Below are positions 45,833-55,133 of a DNA stretch of 64,000 nucleotides, in pieces; position 1 is the first letter of the stretch; every line of letters starts with the position of its first letter. Below the pieces are notes generated by a model. It ran no database searches. It was not told where the DNA came from and saw only the letters and a list, made by a program, of their open reading frames with translations. Source of the DNA: Patescibacteria group bacterium (GTDB taxonomy: Bacteria > Patescibacteriota > Patescibacteriia > JAHIZJ01); the NCBI GenBank assembly GCA_041661625.1, contig JBAZUB010000001.1, forward strand, positions 310,001-374,000, given 5' to 3'. A program made the translations under genes and the position numbers.

Positions 45833-47485
45833 TTATTTCCTTCCGTATCGCTTATGCTCAGCCGCTTTGATAAAAGCTAGGAATAGTGGATGCGGCGTCT
45901 CGGGATGTGATTTATATTCGGGGTGGAATTGGGTACCGACAAAAAACGGGTGCTGACTTGAGGGCAACTCAACCGCTTCCACCAGTTTACCATCCGGCGA
46001 CGTGCCCGATATGATCAGGCCCTTATTGACTAATTTCTGCCGGTAAGCGGCATTGAATTCGTAGCGATGCCGGTGGCGCTCATAGATCTTTTTTTGACGC
46101 GAGCCATAAACTCGGGCCATGATAGTCTTGGGTGTGATCTGGCAGGGCCAATTGCCCAGACGGATAGTACCGCCGTACTGTTTTTTGGTTAAATATTCGG
46201 CTTGATCCGGCATAATATGAATCACCGGATGGGGCGTGGCTTGATCCACCTCGAGTGAGTTGGCTTTCTTCAAACCGGCGACGTGGCGAGCAAACTCAAT
46301 CACGGCCATTTGCATGCCATAGCATAATCCCAAATATGGTACGCCATGCTCCCTAGCAAAACGGATGGCAGCAATCTTTCCTTCCGAACCCCGACTCCCC
46401 CATCCTTGCGGCACGATAATGCCGTCCAGCCCCTTGAGGCTGGGGGTCGTGTTGGTGTTATTCTCGAAACCCTCCGCATTGATCCAATGCAACTCTGGTC
46501 GCAGGTGGCCTGACCAGGCAGCGTGCTTGATGGCTTCAATCACGGATATGTAGGAATCGGCTAAGGTAAAATTACCGGTGGTAAAGTATTTTCCGATAAT
46601 GCCGATGCGGACCACGCGCTGGGAACGGCCCATTTTGCGTACCATGGTCCGCCAGCGCCCGAATCGATTGATTCGCGACTTTAACTGGAATAGTTCCAGA
46701 ATCTTTTCGGCTAGTTTCTCTTTTTCCAAATTAATTGGCACCTGATAAATGTTGTCCACGTCCACTGCTGCCATGACGCTTTTGGGCTGCATATTGCAAA
46801 ACACAGCCAGCTTTTCCCGCCGCGGCTTGTCTAATAGTTTTTCAGCCCGACAGAGCAAGAAATCAGGCTGGATACCGGCAGAATTGAGAGTGCGCACGGC
46901 GTATTGAGTTGGCTTGGTTTTCATTTCACCGATTTTCGAGGGGATAGGCAAATAGCTCACCATGATAAATGCGACGTCTTTGGGTTTTTGCAGACGCATC
47001 ATCCGAGCCGCTTCCAAAAATAATAGATTCTGATACTCGCCCACCGTACCGCCGATCTCAACAAGTACAAAATCGGCCTTATTTTTGTCACCGGCTCTTT
47101 TTATCCGACGAATCACTTCTTCGGGAATATGCGGCACTACTTCGACGCACCGACCCTGGTATTCCAGATTGCGTTCTTTCTGGATCACTGACAGATAGAC
47201 CGCTCCAGTAGTCATGTAATTATCCCGGCTAAGCTCGGCATCAAGATAGCGCTCATAGTTGCCAATATCCTGATCGGTTTCCAGGCCATCTTTGGTCACA
47301 AATACTTCGCCGTGTTCAGTCGGGTTCATTGTTCCCGCATCGACATTAACATACGGATCGATTTTCACGGCCGTGACCTTATAACCGCGAGATTTTAACA
47401 AAAGCCCAATCGAAGAAACGGCGATCCCCTTTCCCAGCCCGGAGAGAACACCGCCCATAACAAAAATATACTTGCGTTTGATCAT
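45833..47485 (-). CDS. pyrG: CTP synthase
   Basis: 550 residues. PyrG aminates UTP to CTP with glutamine and ATP. The synthetase domain starts IFVMGGVLSGLGKGIAVSSI (P-loop) and has DPYVNVDAGTMNPTEHGEVF. The class I glutaminase domain has the nucleophile motif LGLCYGMQMAVIEF and the His/Glu pair in GTQFHPEYKSHPETPHPLF. Ser replaces Ala in the common GLGKG(I/K)xxAS region, which is unremarkable. It overlaps rplI by 4 bases. Confidence 0.97.
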   Translation of the reverse strand: MIKRKYIFVMGGVLSGLGKGIAVSSIGLLLKSRGYKVTAVKIDPYVNVDAGTMNPTEHGEVFVTKDGLETDQDIGNYERYLDAELSRDNYMTTGAVYLSVIQKERNLEYQGRCVEVVPHIPEEVIRRIKRAGDKNKADFVLVEIGGTVGEYQNLLFLEAARMMRLQKPKDVAFIMVSYLPIPSKIGEMKTKPTQYAVRTLNSAGIQPDFLLCRAEKLLDKPRREKLAVFCNMQPKSVMAAVDVDNIYQVPINLEKEKLAEKILELFQLKSRINRFGRWRTMVRKMGRSQRVVRIGIIGKYFTTGNFTLADSYISVIEAIKHAAWSGHLRPELHWINAEGFENNTNTTPSLKGLDGIIVPQGWGSRGSEGKIAAIRFAREHGVPYLGLCYGMQMAVIEFARHVAGLKKANSLEVDQATPHPVIHIMPDQAEYLTKKQYGGTIRLGNWPCQITPKTIMARVYGSRQKKIYERHRHRYEFNAAYRQKLVNKGLIISGTSPDGKLVEAVELPSSQHPFFVGTQFHPEYKSHPETPHPLFLAFIKAAEHKRYGRK

Positions 47486-47928
47486 GATTTTGTTTGGATA
47501 TCAATAATACATTGAGCCGTCTGCCCACCATGTTTAATGGTTACCGTGTGCCGGCCGGTACGTTTAATGGGCTGTTCCAGCTTTACCGCCGTTTCGTCCA
47601 GCCTTAAACCAAACCGACGATGGATACTTTCAATAATCGTCGATGCTTTAACGCTGGCAAATAAGTGGCCTTCGTTAGTGGCTGGTTCGTGAAATTCCAG
47701 CACGGCGTTATTCAGCTGGCCAATCGCCTCTTTATCTTGCTGGTGGCGCTTCTGGTCCGTAACCATACGTTGAGATTGTTGACGTTCGGCGCGCTTGATC
47801 GCTTCGGGTGTGGCCACCGCGGCTAATTGACGCGGAAATAAATAATTTCGGGCATAACCCTCGGATACCTCTTTGACCTGTCCGGCTTGTCCAACATTGG
47901 GTATGTCTTTCTTTAAAATAACCTTCAT
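47482..47928 (-). CDS. rplI: 50S ribosomal protein L9
   Basis: 148 residues: MKVILKKDIPNVGQAGQVKE, GYARNYLFPRQLAAVATPEA, a central helix and the C-terminal domain (LFASVKASTIIESIHRRFGL). L9 spans from the L1 stalk base. Its presence matters for placement, because Microgenomates are reported to lack L9. It lies between the S41 protease and pyrG, overlapping pyrG by 4 bases. Confidence 0.95.
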   Translation of the reverse strand: MKVILKKDIPNVGQAGQVKEVSEGYARNYLFPRQLAAVATPEAIKRAERQQSQRMVTDQKRHQQDKEAIGQLNNAVLEFHEPATNEGHLFASVKASTIIESIHRRFGLRLDETAVKLEQPIKRTGRHTVTIKHGGQTAQCIIDIQTKS

Positions 47929-47942
47929 TTGGTTGTGTCAAT

Positions 47943-49217
47943 TTATGGTTGAGACTGGAATTGCGCCACCGCGGCGTCCAATTGCGGATCCCGGCCGGCT
48001 TTGGCATCTTCAGCGGTATATTCGACTACCAGGTCGGGGGTGATGCCCTGTTCATTGATCGAGCGGCCCTTGGGAGTCAGCCAACGCGCCGTGGTCAGCT
48101 TCAGGCTGGAACCATCAGAAAACTCCTGATAAGTCTGGACCACGCCCTTGCCGAACGTTTTCGTACCAATGATCTTGGCCGCACCATAGTCCTGCAGAGA
48201 GCCGGCCAATATTTCCGAAGCTGAAGCGGAACCGCCATTTACCAGCACCGCCAGTGACAAGCCCTTCAGGCGGCCCGAACCCTTGGCTTTGTAGGTAACG
48301 CTTTTACCGCCGGTTGATTCTTCGATGACCGCGATTTCCGGACCAACGCATTCGCCCACTAAGTCAATCGCCGTATCGACGTACCCGCCCGGATTGCCTC
48401 GTAAATCGATTACCCAGCCTTTGGGATTTTGCACCAATAATTCTGTGACTGCTTTATCAAATTGGCTGCCGGTATCGGTGGAAAACGTACTAATCGATAT
48501 CACCGCCACTTTTGATGGCAGTATTTTCCATGTCACGCTGCTAGGGCTGATTGTATCGCGTGTGATGGTGTATGTGGCCGGCTCGGTCAATCCCGCGCGC
48601 ATTATCAATAGTTTAACAGACGTGCCCTTAGCACCGCGGATTAAACCGACCGCCTGATCAACTGACATGCCGGTGGTCACGGTAGTATCAATCTGCAATA
48701 TTTGATCGCCGGCCTTGATACCGGCCGCTTCGGCTGGCGATCCGGGAAGTGGTGAAATAATAACTATCGTTCCTTCTTTGGTGCCGAGTTCCGCCCCAAT
48801 ACCCTCAAATTGGCCGCTGACCTCAGCGTTGAATTGCTTTGTCTCGGTCGGATCAAAGTAGACCGAGTAGGGATCTTTGAGCGCGGCCACCATGCCTTTG
48901 AGCGAGCCGTATACCGAAGCCACCGGGTCAACCGGTTGATAGATTGATTTATCGTTTATCTCCGACCAAACCTGCCAATACATCGATGGATCCAGCGTCT
49001 TTTGCCGAAGCGCCGATGGCATGCCGTCCGATACTGCCTTCCAATAGCGATTACCCGTCTGGTCAGTTGCTCCGCGTCCGCCGATCAGATATCCGATGCC
49101 AAAACTGGCGACCAACGCAAAAATAATCGCATACCACAGCGTATATTTCAAAAACCAGCGTTTCTTGCGTTCTATCGGAGGTGGTACGGGCGGAAACGTG
49201 GTCGTTGGCTCTAGCAT
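47943..49217 (-). CDS. S41-family C-terminal processing protease
   Basis: 424 residues: one N-terminal TM (LWYAIIFALVASFGIGYLIG), a PDZ domain (GQFEGIGAELGTKEGTIVII; IKAGDQILQIDTTVTTGMSV) and the S41 core, with catalytic Ser in NGGSASASEILAGSLQDYGA and Lys in GTKTFGKGVVQ. CtpA-type proteases cut exported proteins at C-termini. A C-terminal peptidoglycan-binding-like part (LTPKGRSINEQGITPDLVVE) closes it. It overlaps the murA stop by 7 bases. Confidence 0.94.
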   Translation of the reverse strand: MLEPTTTFPPVPPPIERKKRWFLKYTLWYAIIFALVASFGIGYLIGGRGATDQTGNRYWKAVSDGMPSALRQKTLDPSMYWQVWSEINDKSIYQPVDPVASVYGSLKGMVAALKDPYSVYFDPTETKQFNAEVSGQFEGIGAELGTKEGTIVIISPLPGSPAEAAGIKAGDQILQIDTTVTTGMSVDQAVGLIRGAKGTSVKLLIMRAGLTEPATYTITRDTISPSSVTWKILPSKVAVISISTFSTDTGSQFDKAVTELLVQNPKGWVIDLRGNPGGYVDTAIDLVGECVGPEIAVIEESTGGKSVTYKAKGSGRLKGLSLAVLVNGGSASASEILAGSLQDYGAAKIIGTKTFGKGVVQTYQEFSDGSSLKLTTARWLTPKGRSINEQGITPDLVVEYTAEDAKAGRDPQLDAAVAQFQSQP

Positions 49218-50473
49218 ATTTCCTCTCGGGTGATTTGGGCGCCCAGAGCCCGTAACCGGTTATCAATATCTTCATATCCGCGGTCGATCTGGTAGATATT
49301 CTCAATGGTACTGCGTCCAGCGGCAACCAATGCCGCGATCACCAGGGCAATGCCGGCTCGAATATCGGGACTCTCAAGTTTGCTGCCATGCAATTTTGCC
49401 GGCCCAGCTACCACGACACGGTGCGGATCACACATGATTATTTTGGCGCCCATTTTATTGAGCTTATCGGTGTAAAACAAGCGACCCTCGTAAATAGTTT
49501 CATGAATCAGGCTTAGGCCTTCGGCTTGGGTCATCAATACGGTATAAGGCGCCTGGAGGTCGGTGATGTAGCCTGGGTACTCGTGCGTTACCAGGTTGGT
49601 AGCGACTAATTTTGGATCGGGCAATACTTTGACCCAGTCGGCACCGAATTCAAACCGTACCCCGGCTTGTTGGAGAAGCTTCCAGGGCACTTCCAGATGC
49701 GCCGGCTGACAACGGCGGATAGTCAGTCCCCCGCCAGTCGCGGCCGATAAAATGGCGAACGTGCCGGTTTCGATCCGATCCGGGATAATCTCGGCTGTGC
49801 CACCGCTGATTTTTTTGACACCCCTGATGACGATGGTGTGCGTGCCGGCGCCCTTTATATCGGCTCCAACGCTGTTCAAGTATTCCGCCAATGCTTCAAT
49901 TTCTGGTTCACAAGCGGCATTCTTTAACACTGTTGTGCCGTTGGTCAATGTGGCCGCCATCATAAATGTTTCCGTGGCGGTCACACTGATTCGAGGAAAT
50001 ACATAAGTCGCGCCGTGCAGTTTCGAAGCTTTCAAATGATAGTGATCTTCGAACTCTGTGGCCTCAACGCCTAATTCACGAAAACCATCGATAAAAATGT
50101 CGATCGGCCGCTGGCCAATGACGCAACCACCGGGATGAGGAAACTTCACTTCGCCAAATCGAGCCAACAACGGACCGAGCAATACTACCGAGGCTCGCAA
50201 TTTTCTAACCAGATCCGAATTAAATCGTGCCGTGTCGATATTCGCGTTATCAATCTCAATCGTGTGCTGATCGATCCATTTGGTCGTCCCGCCCATGTCA
50301 CTGATAATGGTCAGCAATGCCTCAATATCAGCAATGCGGGGCAAATTGGTAATCCGGCATGGATCTGAGGTCAATATTGTTGCGGCGATAACCTTGAGCG
50401 CGTGATTCTTGGCGCCGCGCACGTCGATTTCACCCCGCAGCTGGCTGCCGCCATCGATGACTAGTCGTTCCAT
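49211..50473 (-). CDS. murA: UDP-GlcNAc enolpyruvyl transferase
   Basis: 420 residues from the ATG at 50473 (MERLVIDGGSQLRGEIDVRG), the first committed enzyme of peptidoglycan synthesis. Motifs: GAKNHALKVIAATIL, HPGGCVIGQRPIDIFIDGF with the fosfomycin-sensitive catalytic Cys, and the C-terminal YPGYITDLQAPYTVLMTQAEG and DIRAGIALVIAALVA. The in-frame start at 50509 adds a non-conserved leader and is not preferred. It is divergent from the PEGA gene. Confidence 0.96.
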   Translation of the reverse strand: MERLVIDGGSQLRGEIDVRGAKNHALKVIAATILTSDPCRITNLPRIADIEALLTIISDMGGTTKWIDQHTIEIDNANIDTARFNSDLVRKLRASVVLLGPLLARFGEVKFPHPGGCVIGQRPIDIFIDGFRELGVEATEFEDHYHLKASKLHGATYVFPRISVTATETFMMAATLTNGTTVLKNAACEPEIEALAEYLNSVGADIKGAGTHTIVIRGVKKISGGTAEIIPDRIETGTFAILSAATGGGLTIRRCQPAHLEVPWKLLQQAGVRFEFGADWVKVLPDPKLVATNLVTHEYPGYITDLQAPYTVLMTQAEGLSLIHETIYEGRLFYTDKLNKMGAKIIMCDPHRVVVAGPAKLHGSKLESPDIRAGIALVIAALVAAGRSTIENIYQIDRGYEDIDNRLRALGAQITREEIC

Positions 50474-50480
50474 ATGGTAA

Positions 50481-50510
50481 TTGATCAATTTAACAAATCT
50501 GGTATACAAT
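50481..50510 (+). promoter_or_regulatory. Promoter for the PEGA-domain gene
   Basis: TTGATC (50481-50486) with TATACA at 16 bases or TACAAT (50505-50510) at 18 bases. The Shine-Dalgarno AGAGGA lies ahead of the ATG at 50560. Confidence 0.6.
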
Positions 50511-50559
50511 ACATCCTAGCTACCACTACATTTTACTCGTTAAAGAGGAAAAGGTCAAA

Positions 50560-51894
50560 ATGGACAAGCGCGTACGCCGACTGATGTTTATTGGGTTTTT
50601 CCTGGTGTTTGTGATTATCGCGCCGATCTTGGTGCTGCATACGTCTGGCTACCGGTTTGATTGGTCACAGCGGCGGCTGTTCCGGACGGGTTTAATCTCG
50701 CTGGGCACCGAACCCAAGGGCGCAACTGTAATTCTGAACGGCGTCGCTCAACCTAAAAAAACACCGGTGTTTTTATCAAATCTACTGCCCGGCACCTATA
50801 CGATCCGGGCCACCATGGACGGTTATCTGCCGTGGCAAGAGAGCGTCGCCGTCCAAAGTCAGCATGCCGCGGTCTTGGGCACGATTGACCTGATCCTCGA
50901 TCAAGCGCCACAAGTATTAGCGGCCAGTAATGTCGCCCAGGTAAAAATTTCACCGGATCGCACTGCGGCTTTTGTGCTGTCACAATCCGACAGTGGTCTA
51001 GCGTTGGAAAGAGTTGCTCTGCCGGCCGCTACAGTGAAAAACCTGGGGATATACGCTACTGGCACCACATTACTGACAGAGCCATTTAATGATCGTGTTT
51101 TGATCTCCAGCCCGTCTGGTGCTCGTCAGAGGATATTCTTAGTTGACGCCGATTCATCCAAAACTGCCCTGCCGCTCGACTTCATTACCACCGACCTGCG
51201 TCAATGGCAGTGGGTTTCGAGCAATGAGTTGATAAGTTGGTCAAACGAAGGCCCATGCACCGTCCTGTTGTCCGAGAAAACAGTCGCTTGCCAGACCCTG
51301 TCTGGCCAATCATTCTGGTACGCCAATAAATCGCTTTATTATCTTAACAGCGACGAACAGACAACATATTTGTACTGGGTAAAGAACCGTGACATCAGCC
51401 ATGCCGAACTGATCACTCGCCTGCCCCGATCGGAGCGTTATCGGCTGGTGGCCGATAATCCCAAGATACTGGTGCTCATAGACGGCGCTACTCAAGACCT
51501 CTACACCACAGACCTAAATGAGACCGAAACCAGCCTAGTCCGACTGCCCAAAGCGGCCAAAGACGCGGTTTGGAATGATGATCATTCTCAATTGCTCTAT
51601 TATAACGATTACGAGGCTTACTCTTGGCTGCCCGAAGAAAACGAACGCAAGTTGCTGACCCGGGTCAGCCAGCCCATCGCTTCCGCCAGTTGGTGTGGCA
51701 ACTATCCGCATATTGTCATGAGTAACGACGGCAGATTAACACTGCTCGACAGCCAGACTAGCCCCTCGTCTTCGATTACCCTTGCCGAAAACGCGACCGA
51801 ATGGTTGGCGGTCGATCCGGATGGCCATTGGGTGGCATATCTAACGGCTAATCAATCCCGATCTACCCTCTGGCTTCGACGTCTGCACGAGTAA
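50560..51894 (+). CDS. Membrane-anchored PEGA-domain protein with propeller-like C-terminus
   Basis: 444 residues: one TM (LMFIGFFLVFVIIAPILVLH, about 8-27), then a PEGA domain (LGTEPKGATVILNGVAQPKK, TPVFLSNLLPGTYTIRATMD, GYLPWQESV, about 46-105). The remaining 330 residues have repeated short strands with D/S/N turns (KISPDRTAAFVLSQS, VWNDDHSQLLYYNDYEAY), as in WD40/TolB-like propellers. PEGA domains often sit on surface proteins. Its 3' end overlaps the end of the convergent rmlD gene by 32 bases. Confidence 0.85.
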   Translation: MDKRVRRLMFIGFFLVFVIIAPILVLHTSGYRFDWSQRRLFRTGLISLGTEPKGATVILNGVAQPKKTPVFLSNLLPGTYTIRATMDGYLPWQESVAVQSQHAAVLGTIDLILDQAPQVLAASNVAQVKISPDRTAAFVLSQSDSGLALERVALPAATVKNLGIYATGTTLLTEPFNDRVLISSPSGARQRIFLVDADSSKTALPLDFITTDLRQWQWVSSNELISWSNEGPCTVLLSEKTVACQTLSGQSFWYANKSLYYLNSDEQTTYLYWVKNRDISHAELITRLPRSERYRLVADNPKILVLIDGATQDLYTTDLNETETSLVRLPKAAKDAVWNDDHSQLLYYNDYEAYSWLPEENERKLLTRVSQPIASASWCGNYPHIVMSNDGRLTLLDSQTSPSSSITLAENATEWLAVDPDGHWVAYLTANQSRSTLWLRRLHE

Positions 51895-52711
51895 CCAGAA
51901 ATTCCAGGTATTCAGTTAGAGCTTCCGTCCAATGGCGCAACGGGGGTAACTTGGTATTGATCAAAGCAGAATATTGCGGTCGTGGAGCCGGCCGGACGAA
52001 TTCCGACATACCCACCGATTTCAAGGGTATACGAATACCAGCCAGTTCAAACAGCTTGGAAACGAATTCCGACCAATTGCACACCCCCTCATTGGCCAAA
52101 TGATATCGCCCCCAAGGCTGGTTCTGACGGATCATTTCGGCCGTAGCCCGAGCCAAATCAGCGGTGTAGGTCGTTTTGCTGTACTGATCGGCTACTACGC
52201 ATAATTCCGGTTTTCCACGTCCTAGCTTGAGAAAGGTGTCTACAATATTATTCCCGCCTGGACCATAAAGATATTCAGTGCGGATCAGATACCATTTGTT
52301 GGCGTACCGCTGTAATAATTGTTCGCCTAAAAGCTTCGAACGACCGTAGACGCTAATTGGATTCGGCATGTCGTCTTCCAGGTAGCCCTCTTTTTTTTGT
52401 CCATCAAACACATAATCCGAGCTATAGTGAATGATTGGAATATCTAGCTGCTGGGCGGCTTGAGCCAGATACTGCACACCGGTGCCATTTACCGACATGG
52501 CCTGGTCTGAGTCGGTTTCACAGGCATCCACGGCGGTATGGGCTGCGGTGTTTATGATCCAGTCTGGTTGCGCCTCGACCACTTTTCCAATCGTGTCTTG
52601 ACTAGTAATGTCGCACTCCGCTCGATCCCAGAGTATCAGATCGTTATCTTTGAGAGTTTCTCTGAGTGCACCCGCCAACATGCCGTTCGAACCGGTGATG
52701 AGTATTTTCAT
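51863..52711 (-). CDS. rmlD: dTDP-4-dehydrorhamnose reductase
   Basis: 282 residues. RmlD performs the last step to dTDP-L-rhamnose. MKILITGSNGMLAGAL (Rossmann), NTAAHTAVDACETD, HYSSDYVFDGQKKEGY and VYGRSKLLGEQLL (YxxxK catalytic pair) are diagnostic. It overlaps rmlB by 4 bases and the convergent PEGA gene by 32. Confidence 0.95.
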   Translation of the reverse strand: MKILITGSNGMLAGALRETLKDNDLILWDRAECDITSQDTIGKVVEAQPDWIINTAAHTAVDACETDSDQAMSVNGTGVQYLAQAAQQLDIPIIHYSSDYVFDGQKKEGYLEDDMPNPISVYGRSKLLGEQLLQRYANKWYLIRTEYLYGPGGNNIVDTFLKLGRGKPELCVVADQYSKTTYTADLARATAEMIRQNQPWGRYHLANEGVCNWSEFVSKLFELAGIRIPLKSVGMSEFVRPAPRPQYSALINTKLPPLRHWTEALTEYLEFLVTRADVEARG

Positions 52712-53715
52712 TTCGGTAAGTTATTGTACTGGGTTTTGTAGTATTCGAGGTACTCTCCACTCTTAAGCGGTTTCCACCAGCTTTCGTTCTTTTTATACCA
52801 CGCAATGGTTTCTCTCAGGGATCGTTCAAAATCGTATTCTGACTTCCAGCCTAGTGCCCGAAGCTTTTCTGAATTTACCGCATACCGACGATCGTGGCCC
52901 GGCCGGTCTTTGACGTATTCGATCGAACTATCGTCTTTATTCATTAATTCCAACACTAACTTGGTCACTTCCATGTTCGTCTTCCGTTCACCCGAGCCGA
53001 TATTGTAAACCTCGCCAATAATACCCCGATGAATAATAGTATCAATAGCGTGGCAATAATCCGATACGTAGATCCATTCACGAATATTCAAACCATCGCC
53101 ATAGACCGGGATCTTTTTTCCCTCGATCAGATTGGTCACGAATAATGGAACCAGCTTCTCGGGATATTGATAGGGCCCGATGAAATTACAGCTGTGGGTA
53201 ACGATTGTCGGTACGCCAAACGTCTTCCAATACGCCCGCGCCAGATGATCACCGCCAGCCTTGGAAGCGGAATATGGGCTATTGGGCTCAAACGGTGTCG
53301 TTTCACTAAACTCACCATCTGCTGTGGAACCGAATACTTCGTCCGTGGAGATTTGAACATACCGCTTGGTACCATACTTCTTAGCCGCCTCTAATAACGT
53401 GTAGGTACCCAATACATCTGTCATGATAAAGCCTTTTGGCCCCAAAATTGACCGGTCTACGTGCGTCTCGGCGGCAAAGTTAACCACACACTCGATCCCC
53501 TTTTGAAAAACCTGCTCCACCGCCGTTTCATCGGCAATATCGCCCTTAATAAAATGATAACGCGGATTATCTTTGACATCTTTCAAATTCTCGAGGTTCC
53601 CAGCATAGGTCAGTTTGTCGAAATTCAATACTTCATAATCCGGATATTTTTCCAACAGAAAACGGATAAAGTTTGAGCCCATGAACCCAGCACCGCCAGT
53701 TATTAAGAATTTCAT
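52708..53715 (-). CDS. rmlB: dTDP-glucose 4,6-dehydratase
   Basis: 335 residues. RmlB converts dTDP-glucose to the 4-keto-6-deoxy sugar. ITGGAGFMGSNFIRFLLE (NAD site), FAAETHVDRSI, STDEVFGS and SPYSASKAGGDHL (YxxxK) are family signatures. It heads the rmlB-rmlD pair. rmlA and rmlC lie upstream, separated by a membrane-protein gene and a terminator. Confidence 0.96.
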   Translation of the reverse strand: MKFLITGGAGFMGSNFIRFLLEKYPDYEVLNFDKLTYAGNLENLKDVKDNPRYHFIKGDIADETAVEQVFQKGIECVVNFAAETHVDRSILGPKGFIMTDVLGTYTLLEAAKKYGTKRYVQISTDEVFGSTADGEFSETTPFEPNSPYSASKAGGDHLARAYWKTFGVPTIVTHSCNFIGPYQYPEKLVPLFVTNLIEGKKIPVYGDGLNIREWIYVSDYCHAIDTIIHRGIIGEVYNIGSGERKTNMEVTKLVLELMNKDDSSIEYVKDRPGHDRRYAVNSEKLRALGWKSEYDFERSLRETIAWYKKNESWWKPLKSGEYLEYYKTQYNNLPK

Positions 53716-53769
53716 AGTGTAAATACATTAAAAATACCTCATATATTGTACACGAATCCAAACCAAAAC

Positions 53770-53793
53770 GCCACCTTATTTCTCTGTGGTGGC
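53770..53793 (-). terminator. Terminator after the 53.8-kb gene
   Basis: On the reverse strand GCCACC, 12-base loop, GGTGGC, then GTTTTGGTTT. It separates the rmlA-rmlC-53.8-kb unit from rmlB-rmlD. Confidence 0.65.
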
Positions 53794-53809
53794 ACCCGTT
53801 GAGCTATAT

Positions 53810-54580
53810 TTATTCAGTGAATTGGAAGGTGGAGAGAATCGTTTGGACATCATTCTCTGCTACCTTACTCGCATACGCGTATACAAAATATTTACTGTTC
53901 TCGCGAAGATAAGTTAGTGTTCCGTCCCTATCGCGACCAACCTCGAAACCCGGAACCAATAGTTCTGGGTCGGTGATTTGTACGAAATGTACTTGGCTCT
54001 TCCATGCTGTTATTGAGTGGATGGCGCACAAATACGGCTGAATAAGCGAACAGGCCTGTATAGTTAGTGATACTCCCCGTGTTGTCTCTGAGGTGTCTTG
54101 AAAAGTAGGCGCGTCATCATCGCCTTGAAGTGGAAGAATACGACCATCATACCCAGCAACTGGGTTCCATTTTTCTGGAAGGCCTATTGTGTATCCTATC
54201 TTTGTATTTGTATACGTCTTCCAATCCGTTGGTGTCGTATCATACGCATTGGTATTGGCATTAGTGTTATCGTTTGTATTGGAATTGGTATTCACCACCG
54301 CACAAGCCTCTTCCCAGGTGCGCAGGCACTTGGACTTGATTTCGCACCAGGAATAACCGGCCGAGCCAATACAGCCATGTTCATCCCGATCGCCGCCTAA
54401 ATTTTGGTCAGCGTTCTGATTGGAGTTGTTCGTGTTAACAGATACCGAGGAATTAGTATTCGTCGACTCCGACTTGGCAACGTAATAGATCGCCCCAGCC
54501 GCGATGATGGCTACAGCCAATAGAATGACCAGACCCAGCAGTGGTACAAAACCACGCTTGTTGATCAAAACGTTTTTCAT
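53810..54580 (-). CDS. Single-pass membrane protein with Asn/Thr linkers and a short Cys module
   Basis: 256 residues from the ATG at 54580 (MKNVLINKRGFVPLLGLVIL). One TM near 10-33, then an Asn/Ser/Thr-rich linker. A compact Cys module follows (DEHGCIGSAGYSWCEIKSKC, LRTWEEAC), with four cysteines in about 25 residues, a second Asn/Thr linker (TNSNTNDNTNANTNAYD), and a C-terminal PsbP-like or lipoprotein-like beta domain (IGYTIGLPEKWNPVAGYDGR). I recall the Cys module from other CPR surface proteins but know no function. It begins 4 bases after rmlC, so it is co-transcribed with rmlA and rmlC. Confidence 0.8.
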   Translation of the reverse strand: MKNVLINKRGFVPLLGLVILLAVAIIAAGAIYYVAKSESTNTNSSVSVNTNNSNQNADQNLGGDRDEHGCIGSAGYSWCEIKSKCLRTWEEACAVVNTNSNTNDNTNANTNAYDTTPTDWKTYTNTKIGYTIGLPEKWNPVAGYDGRILPLQGDDDAPTFQDTSETTRGVSLTIQACSLIQPYLCAIHSITAWKSQVHFVQITDPELLVPGFEVGRDRDGTLTYLRENSKYFVYAYASKVAENDVQTILSTFQFTE

Positions 54581-54584
54581 CTGT

Positions 54585-55133
54585 TTATATTTTATCGGTA
54601 AATATATCTTTGAACGCCTTGGCGCCGTCACGATCCCGCGCCGAGACGATCGGTTCCGAATCCGTCCAAGGAATGTTTAAGTCCGGATCGTTCCAGCGAA
54701 TGGTTTGTTCTTTAGCCGGGTCATAGTACTCCCCCACAAAGTAGATATAGTCGACTTGCGACGACACAGTGTAAAAAGAATTACCGATGCCGGCTGGAAT
54801 AAATACGGTTCGGCGGCTATTCTCACCCGCTTCGAAATATTCCAGCTTCCTAAATGTCGGGCTGTCCGGTCGCAGATCTATCAACGCCATCTGAACGTTG
54901 CCGCTGACGATATATATCAGCTTGTCGTAGGTGGCCACATGAACGCCACGCAGTACGCGTTGAACCGAGCGCGAATGATTGGCTTGAACCAAATTCACCG
55001 GCCGACCAGCGGCAGCTTCTAATTCGTTCAATCTAAAATACTCCCGGAAGAATCCTCGGTCATCACCAAAAGTTGGCCGTTCGATGAAAAATATACCGGG
55101 GATAATCGCTGATTGAGTTATAATGTCAAGCAT
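54585..55133 (-). CDS. rmlC: dTDP-4-dehydrorhamnose 3,5-epimerase
   Basis: 182 residues from the ATG at 55133, preferred over an in-frame TTG at 55148. RmlC epimerises the 4-keto sugar. FFIERPTFGDDRGFFREYFR, VNLVQANHSRSVQRVLRGVH (catalytic His region) and VFIPAGIGNSFYTVSSQVDY match the cupin family. It overlaps rmlA by 8 bases. Confidence 0.94.
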   Translation of the reverse strand: MLDIITQSAIIPGIFFIERPTFGDDRGFFREYFRLNELEAAAGRPVNLVQANHSRSVQRVLRGVHVATYDKLIYIVSGNVQMALIDLRPDSPTFRKLEYFEAGENSRRTVFIPAGIGNSFYTVSSQVDYIYFVGEYYDPAKEQTIRWNDPDLNIPWTDSEPIVSARDRDGAKAFKDIFTDKI

